This document shows positions 58,766-64,000 of a stretch of 64,000 nt of DNA, piece after piece. The stretch covers positions 62,001 through 126,000 of the forward strand of contig CAJNOL010000468.1 of the NCBI GenBank assembly GCA_905250125.1. The letters run 5' to 3'. Made by a program: the position numbers and the translations under genes. The notes beneath the pieces were generated by a model, which saw nothing but the letters and a program-made list of their open reading frames with translations, had not been told where the DNA came from and ran no database searches. The DNA is from Rotaria sordida (lineage: Eukaryota > Rotifera > Eurotatoria > Philodinida > Philodinidae). How positions within the stretch are numbered: the first letter of the stretch is position 1; each line of letters opens with the position of its first letter.

Positions 58766-58990
58766 TTAAGGGGTTTATGAAAGCGCAACGTATAAAACAA
58801 TCTTTTTTATCATTTATGAAATCTTTGTAAGCCCTATAATAAACTCTTTAGAAAGACTATATCAAAAGATTTATGACCTTCAAATGCCATTCGTGAACGG
58901 TTTTTGAAATGATTTATAATATTCATAAACCCTAAAAAGATTTGCTATATGCTGCACTTTCATAAATCGTTCGTAAGGGTACATGAACTT
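58766..58990. repeat. Short hairpin MITE
   Basis: TTATGAAAGCGCAACGTATA near the left end pairs with the inverse of TATATGCTGCACTTTCATAA near the right end, and TCTTTTT blocks follow inward. About 225 bp, non-coding, with ATTTATGAAA-like words inside. No clear target duplication. Confidence 0.6.
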
Positions 58991-59084
58991 CCTAAACGGT
59001 TTCAAATAACATTAGAATTGATTCTCAAAAGGGTACACTTAAAAAACATTCTGTACGCGGGTACGCAAAAAAATATATGAGGAC

Positions 59085-59500
59085 ATCGTCTAAGACTACT
59101 CTAAAATGTCCGCACTACCCATCAGGTTTAGTCTGAGACGTCTTCCATATCCGGCAGGACCAGTCATCTTTTCGAGAAACGTCCTTCAACTACGTTTAGG
59201 CTAGTCCGAAGTGTCATTCCATCTTTCTTGTCCATTCTCTCTAGACTAGTCAGAAGAACAGAATAGCAAGGAAGAAAGAGACGAAATGAGCATTCGAACA
59301 TTTGGTCGAACAGTATTCGATATCGGATGAATCTACTGACAATAAACTACGATCTAACGACAGACAGGTGTCATTCTAAGCAGTCTAAATAACAGAGTAG
59401 CGCTTGTTCATTTAATGTATAGTTGACATTAACAGAAGAAAAGCGTGTTGACCAGTCTGAAATGTCTTCAACATATTTAATCGACACATACTTTTCTATA
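59085..59500 (+). repeat. CTAGTC-word repeat, copy 2 (mate at 31540-31960)
   Basis: Same orientation as copy 1 and alignable over about 420 bp with many substitutions. Shared blocks: AACAGTATTCGATATC, GACTAGTCAGAAGAACA and ACCAGTCTGAAATGTC. Both copies are non-coding and have the same limits, which defines a family. Confidence 0.7.
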
Positions 59501-59702
59501 TTTCATTATATTCTGTGTACGAAGTTGCAATTTTATTTGCTTCGTATCAGAGAATTTATTGAGCATCTTTCTGGAGAGTAAAAATTTCTACTTTTTAACA
59601 CTAAAAGTACAAATCTACATCAAAGCACAAAGACGCAGGAAAATACGAGTTATTCTGATTAGTTCCGACCAAAATTGTCAATTAGTCTTTTTTTGATAAG
59701 AT

Positions 59703-59860
59703 AACTGGCGGTAAGGTCAATTTTCATCTATCTCAATATTTTTCAACAAAAATTAGATGGTAAGAATCAATATTAAATTCTGAACAAAATAAGCTATTTT
59801 ATTTTTTGCACACGCTAAAAAAAATCTTTTCAAAATAATTTTGGGTTGTCGTTTCCCGTG
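59703..59860. repeat. Left arm of a distant inverted repeat
   Basis: ATTAGATGGTAAGAATCAAT, TTAAATTCTGAACAAAATAA and TTATTTTTTGCACACG match the reverse complement of 61290-61450 with only scattered differences. The arms are 1.4 kb apart, so this is either one long element or two solo copies in opposite orientation. Confidence 0.75.
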
Positions 59861-60114
59861 ACATCCAGAAATTTTCTTTTTATCTTTTAACCCGAACTTA
59901 GATGATTTGTAGGTTATCAACACCGCTGATCACAAATAATATATCTAATTTCTTCGAAATATTTAAAGAAAAGACAAAGCTTTTTTTGTATATATAGGTT
60001 ATTCTAGGGCCACCTCTTTTTGTTGAAACACGATCTAAACGAAGTGTTGAATTATATAGGGTAGAAACTTGAAACCACCTCTCCCCCCCTAGACCATGAC
60101 CGAGAAAATCCTTA

Positions 60115-60271
60115 CCTATCACAGACTGTTACAGAGAGGCTCTAGAGACCATCACAGACTGTGACAGATGGGCTCCAGATCTATCATAGACAATGACAAA
60201 CGGGCTCCGAACCCATCACAGACCGTGACAGATGGGCCCTCGAGACCACCATAGACTGTGACAGACGTTTC
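60115..60271. repeat. 33-bp tandem array, about 4.7 units, palindromic
   Basis: Units such as ACCATCACAGACTGTGACAG + ATGGGCTCCAG repeat every 33 bp. Each is itself a near palindrome (CCCATCACAGACCG and TGACAGATGGG), so single units can fold. There are no unique spacers. Divergence between units is about 15-25 percent by eye. Confidence 0.8.
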
Positions 60272-60364
60272 TGACGCATAATTACCGATTATATACCAAT
60301 TAGCTCTCATATGAAAATATATAAACTGCTTTCTTTTTGAGTTCTAGAGGATAAGTAAAAGTTG

Positions 60365-60470
60365 ATGAAAAATGGGTCAACAGATAGATCGAATAAAACA
60401 ATATTCTGGTAATTAGTAACAATAGCTGTATCGTGTTTCACATTTTAATTCCGCAGGAATTGCTTTAACA
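60365..60470. repeat. Dispersed repeat, copy 2 (mate at 18826-18930)
   Basis: AATAAAACAATATTCTGG, AGTAACAATAGCTGTATCG and TTTAACAGCTTTTTTG align with copy 1. The reverse strand reads KAVKAIPAELKCETRYSYCY before a stop, clearly related to the open reading of copy 1. It looks like a decayed piece of a multi-copy gene. Confidence 0.6.
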
Positions 60471-60648
60471 GCTTTTTTGACCGGTATCCGCCCTAAACAT
60501 CGAGTTTCAAGCGATGAAATATTGCTTCTGGATAAATAAATACCTTCTAAATTTCAATCATGCAAAATGAAAAACAGCGGTCAACTCTATTAGTTCAGGC
60601 GCATTTTACGTGACTATTATATGTTGATCCCATGTGCTAACTATATAG

Positions 60649-60837
60649 ATGGATGCAGTTTCTGATGCTCTTTCCGAATATGGTATCAAAAATGTGAAAC
60701 TCGATGTACAACATATTCCAAAAACTCAAAATTCATATACAGTATCGCTATCTATATGCATAACAAGGATTTTAGTCAACAAAGACAGATTTTTCAAAAA
60801 GAAAAGTCATCGAATTTTTGATAAATTTTGTTCTTAA
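60649..60837 (+). other. Short open stretch, unassigned
   Basis: A 62-codon frame preceded by TATATAG. Its start (MDAVSDALSEYGIK) faintly recalls the C-terminal end of molybdenum hydroxylase large subunits, but the rest does not. It could be a gene scrap or chance. Confidence 0.2.
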
Positions 60838-61289
60838 TGATATAGATCACATGAGCGGAACTCTTAGTCACTGTATAAACGATTCTGATCGCAGACGGTA
60901 CGTAGAGCCCGTTATGCTGGCGTTTGGAGACATTTTGTTTTTTTTAATCTTTTAATCTTTTTAATAACTTCTTCATTTGTCTTTTCGCATATATATATAA
61001 GATCAACTCTAACGTTGATATAAAGTAAAAGTGTTCTAAATATGAAAAATATGTGTAGTAAGTTCACGATTATAAAATGATTCTAATTGAGTTCTAATAA
61101 AAATATGCAGACGATTTCTATTTTTGATGCTTTAAAATATTTCGAATAGTTTTTCAATGAGTTATGTCTTCGCTTTTTTAAATGTTTTGAAGAAGAATAG
61201 ATATGACCTTCGTGATCAGCGATGTCGATAACTTATAAGTCACATAAATTTAGGTTAGAAGAAAAAAACACTCTTTTATTAGTGCCATG

Positions 61290-61450
61290 GCAGACTGCAA
61301 CTCGAAATTATTTTCAAAAAACTTTTTTAAACCTATGCAAAAAATAAACAAGCTTATTTTGTTCAGAATTTAATGTTGATTGTTACCATCTAATTTTTTT
61401 GAAAAATACTAGGATGGATGAAACTTGGTCTTATCACCACTCATCCTTTA
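61290..61450. repeat. Right arm of a distant inverted repeat
   Basis: Reverse-complement partner of 59703-59860 (ATTAGATGGTAACAATCAAC, TTAAATTCTGAACAAAATAA after inversion). The 60.1-kb tandem array and the 60.4-kb gene scrap lie between the arms. Confidence 0.75.
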
Positions 61451-61732
61451 TTAGGCTGTAAAATGAATTAGAAATAATTTACTTTAGAAATATTTCTTAT
61501 GTCTTTATGCTGTAATTGCATTGTAGTCTAAATATGAATTCTCCTGATTAATTCGAAAATATGTAAATTGCATCATTTCAGTTTATTTTTTCGTTTTCAT
61601 TCCGAAAATTTAAAACTAATAGAAACTTAAATTATGATGTGAGAAAAATGAGTTTTTTTTTCAATGGAAAATAAATTTCCTAGACATCAATAATGAGAAA
61701 AAAATTAAATTAGTTCTATTCAGTTTTATGTG

Positions 61733-63287
61733 CGCTATGCAAAAAATTATTTGGATACCCTGTAACAGTTGTCTTGTGAAACATATTTCACAAATAAAAG
61801 AAAATATTTTTTGACTTTGATTATATCATTCGATGGATCGAAGTTTCTACTTTATTCTACAACAAAAAGAATTTTCTTTCAAAGAGGTTTTTTGCGAAGT
61901 TTTTGACGTTTTCTTTTTATAAACCGCTTGATTTCCTATGCAAACAAAGTATTTGGATACTTGGGATTTTACTTTTATAGCAAGTGTATTCTACATCAAA
62001 AAATTTTGAGTTATATAGCATTCGATAGAGAAAACAATTCTCTACATGCTGATATATATTACGATCAAAAAGAAATTGTTGACAGTACCTCAAAAACTTC
62101 TAAATATCTGAAGCCCTATAGGTTTTACAGAGATCTTATGTTTTTCAAGTTTGATAAAACAAAAAGCCAACTCAAATGACATCATTCGATAGAAAAAGAA
62201 AAATTGAATCGAATTATGTCTTTGCTTCCTGGAAATAATCGAGAAAAAAGTCATATTAATTATTAATTCAAATTAATATTTCATATAGGTTTCTCGATAA
62301 TTTTGGTTTTTAATCTTTAAAATCAATTTGAAAAGTTTTTCAAACGATGTAATCTTGTAGAGAATTTTATTTTCTACAAAATGATGTTCTTGGATAAGCG
62401 ATAATTCTTTTTCTCGAATATAATAAGACCCTATCTTTCGAAGTACAATTTACAATCAATAATGAAAAGAAAAAAAAAAAAACTTTTGTGTTCTGTCGAC
62501 TTATATACATTTCATCAGCGTGAAGTGTACCAGCAACAGAACGAATTTTTTTTTTCTTTCCTTTGTATTCTGTAGATCGTATTTGAAAAGATAGGGTCTC
62601 ATCATATTAAAGAAAAATAATTATTGCTAACTCAAAAAACATCATTTTTACAGAATTTTATTCTTTATAAGATTATATTGTTGAAAAAAGTTTTCAATTT
62701 GATTTTACAACTTAAAAACTAAAATTATTGAGAGACCTATATGAAATATTAATTTGAATTAATAATTAATATGACTTTTTTTCAGTTATTTTCAGGAAGC
62801 AAAGATATGATTCGATTTAATTTTTGTTTCTCTATCGAATGATGTCATTTGAGTTGGTTTTTGTTTTATCAAACTTGAAAAACTCAAGGTCTTTGTAAAA
62901 CCTATAAGGCTTCAGATATTTAGAAGTTTTCGAGGTACTGTCAAGAATTGTTTTTGATCTTAATACACATCAGCATGTAGAGAATTGTTTTCTCTATCGA
63001 ATGGTATATAACTCAAAATTTTTTAATGCAGAATACAGTTGCCGTAAAAGTAAGATCCCAAGTATCCAAATACTTTTTTTTGCATAGGAAATCAAGCAGT
63101 TTATAAAAAGAAAACGTCAAAAACTTCACAAAAAACCTTCTTGAAAGAATTTTTTTGTTGTAGAATAAAGTAGAGACTTCGGTCTATCGAATGATATAAT
63201 CGAAGTCAAAAAAAAATTCTTTTGTTTGTGAAATACGCTTCACAAGACAAGTGTTACAGGGCGTCCAAATAAGTTTTTTACATACTG
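61733..63287. mobile_element. Foldback element B, 1.55-kb near-perfect palindrome
   Basis: TA follows the right end. The inverted right end reads CAGTATGTAAAAAACTTATT; the left end reads CGCTATGCAAAAAATTATTT. The two halves pair over about 720 bp each: ATTAATTATTAATTCAAATT with its mate, and GACATCATTCGATAGA with its mate. Each arm repeats the terminal motif about 200 bp inward: left GCAAACAAAGTATTTGGATA at about 61939, right inverse near 63062. That is the IR/DR layout of some Tc1/mariner elements. The 62460-62570 centre is itself weakly palindromic (TTTTGTGTTCTG / CAGAACGAATTTT). No transposase; open frames inside are by-products. Confidence 0.88.
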
Positions 63288-64000
63288 TATCTACAACAAG
63301 TAGAACACAATATTCAAATCAGAAAGATAGATTGTGCATAAACGTTTCAAAGAACATCAGATACTTTCGGTGTTCTCGACTCATACGTTAACTCCTAGTC
63401 TTCTTACTTATTTGCAAGAATGAAAATAGAACAGGATGTGGAATTACATTATACGTCAGAGCAATGATCTCTAACATAAATAAATATTATCTAAATAGCA
63501 CAGACTAAATACAAATAGTATTTTCATAGTTACCATAAAATAATGTCCAAGAATAATTGGAGTCAAAAAAAGAATGAGCGAATACACTAGCTCTGAATCC
63601 AGATGAATGCAAAAAAGCTTAAAAAAAATATGAAGAGAAATACGTTCATCATCCTCTTTTATAATAGTAATCACTGATGCATAGACTGTTCATTTCACCA
63701 TAGCGAAAAAAAGCAAGCAGTCAGATAGAATAATCGGTAGGCAATGCTTTCTTTTTCGTCTTACACGTCAAAGACAATCGTTAATTGATCTATACAGAGA
63801 AAGAAAAAAAGAATACAATAGCCAGCTCTCTTACATTGACAAAACATGTGCAGGCAATCAAGTACGAGAGCATGCATACAAACGATTTTTGTCTTTCATC
63901 ATACCTGTAATCACCGTTTGTTGATATTTTCTAACGTATGAAGAGAGGATCAATGATGCATGCGTAGATTATCTTGAAAGTGAGGATCAGGAGTTGGAGG
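63288..64000. other. Right edge of the window
   Basis: No feature is firm. On the minus strand 63535-63690 reads a hydrophobic open stretch (LVYSLILFLTPIILGHYFM) ending at a possible donor GTAACT, perhaps an exon of a membrane protein reaching past the window. It is not called as a gene. Confidence 0.3.

Noticed and set aside
60115-60271. CRISPR-like appearance of a 33-bp repeat
   Set aside because: Units are contiguous, diverged and without unique spacers, and the genome is eukaryotic.
61928-62179. Open frame inside foldback element B
   Set aside because: It lies in one arm of a palindrome; the other arm gives no matching protein, so it is chance.

Overview
The window looks like nuclear DNA of a bdelloid rotifer (Rotaria/Adineta-like); this is inferred, not proven. 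It is AT-rich and clearly eukaryotic. Genes with animal orthologues are cut by many 50-90 bp GT-AG introns. One intronless peptidase gene of fungal/bacterial type stands out by its G+C. Imperfect copies of TGTGGG, the published bdelloid telomere repeat, are scattered over the right three quarters.

Left part (1-17.5 kb): a conserved-gene block with homopolymer-rich spacers. After about 3.3 kb of AT-rich spacer comes a small one-pass membrane protein (3317-3829, +). It lies tail-to-tail, 41 bp apart, with a serine-racemase-type PLP enzyme (3871-5005, -). Next is a 14-exon casein kinase 1 gamma gene (6740-9435, -), head-to-head across about 380 bp with a 14-exon CCDC81 gene (9816-17490, +). I assembled the exons from splice signals and reading phase. 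All four models are open end to end with consistent phases.

Right part (17.5-64 kb): sparse genes among repeats. The intact ones are an orphan membrane protein (18148-18726, -), a Costars-domain protein (21742-22599, -), an M35 metallopeptidase (25396-26481, -), a possible ubiquitin-like protein (28031-28360, -), a 7TM receptor (38111-39175, -), a mucin-like type I membrane protein (45034-47184, +), a small four-helix membrane protein (49902-50583, +) and a DXD glycosyltransferase (56896-58161, -). Five of these eight have no intron. Decayed host genes are a Kv-channel T1 domain, a B-box/coiled-coil-like gene and a leucine-rich-repeat array.

Repeats are mostly non-autonomous DNA transposons: foldback elements with Tc1/mariner-like ends and paired direct repeats about 200 bp apart (28.6, 34.4 and 61.7 kb), a hAT-type MITE with a perfect 8-bp target duplication (40.7 kb), a second hAT-like one (31.0 kb), an ACGCGTTT-word family (24.6 and 39.9-42.3 kb) and several other elements built from their own repeated short word.

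The least explained feature is a set of about a dozen short hairpins, TGTGGG-like arm / short spacer / CCCACA-like arm. They occur only right of 17.8 kb, always with the G-rich arm first, and often carry a GAAGAC-like word in the spacer. They could be scars of telomere capping and fusion, or a tiny mobile hairpin family built on the telomere sequence.
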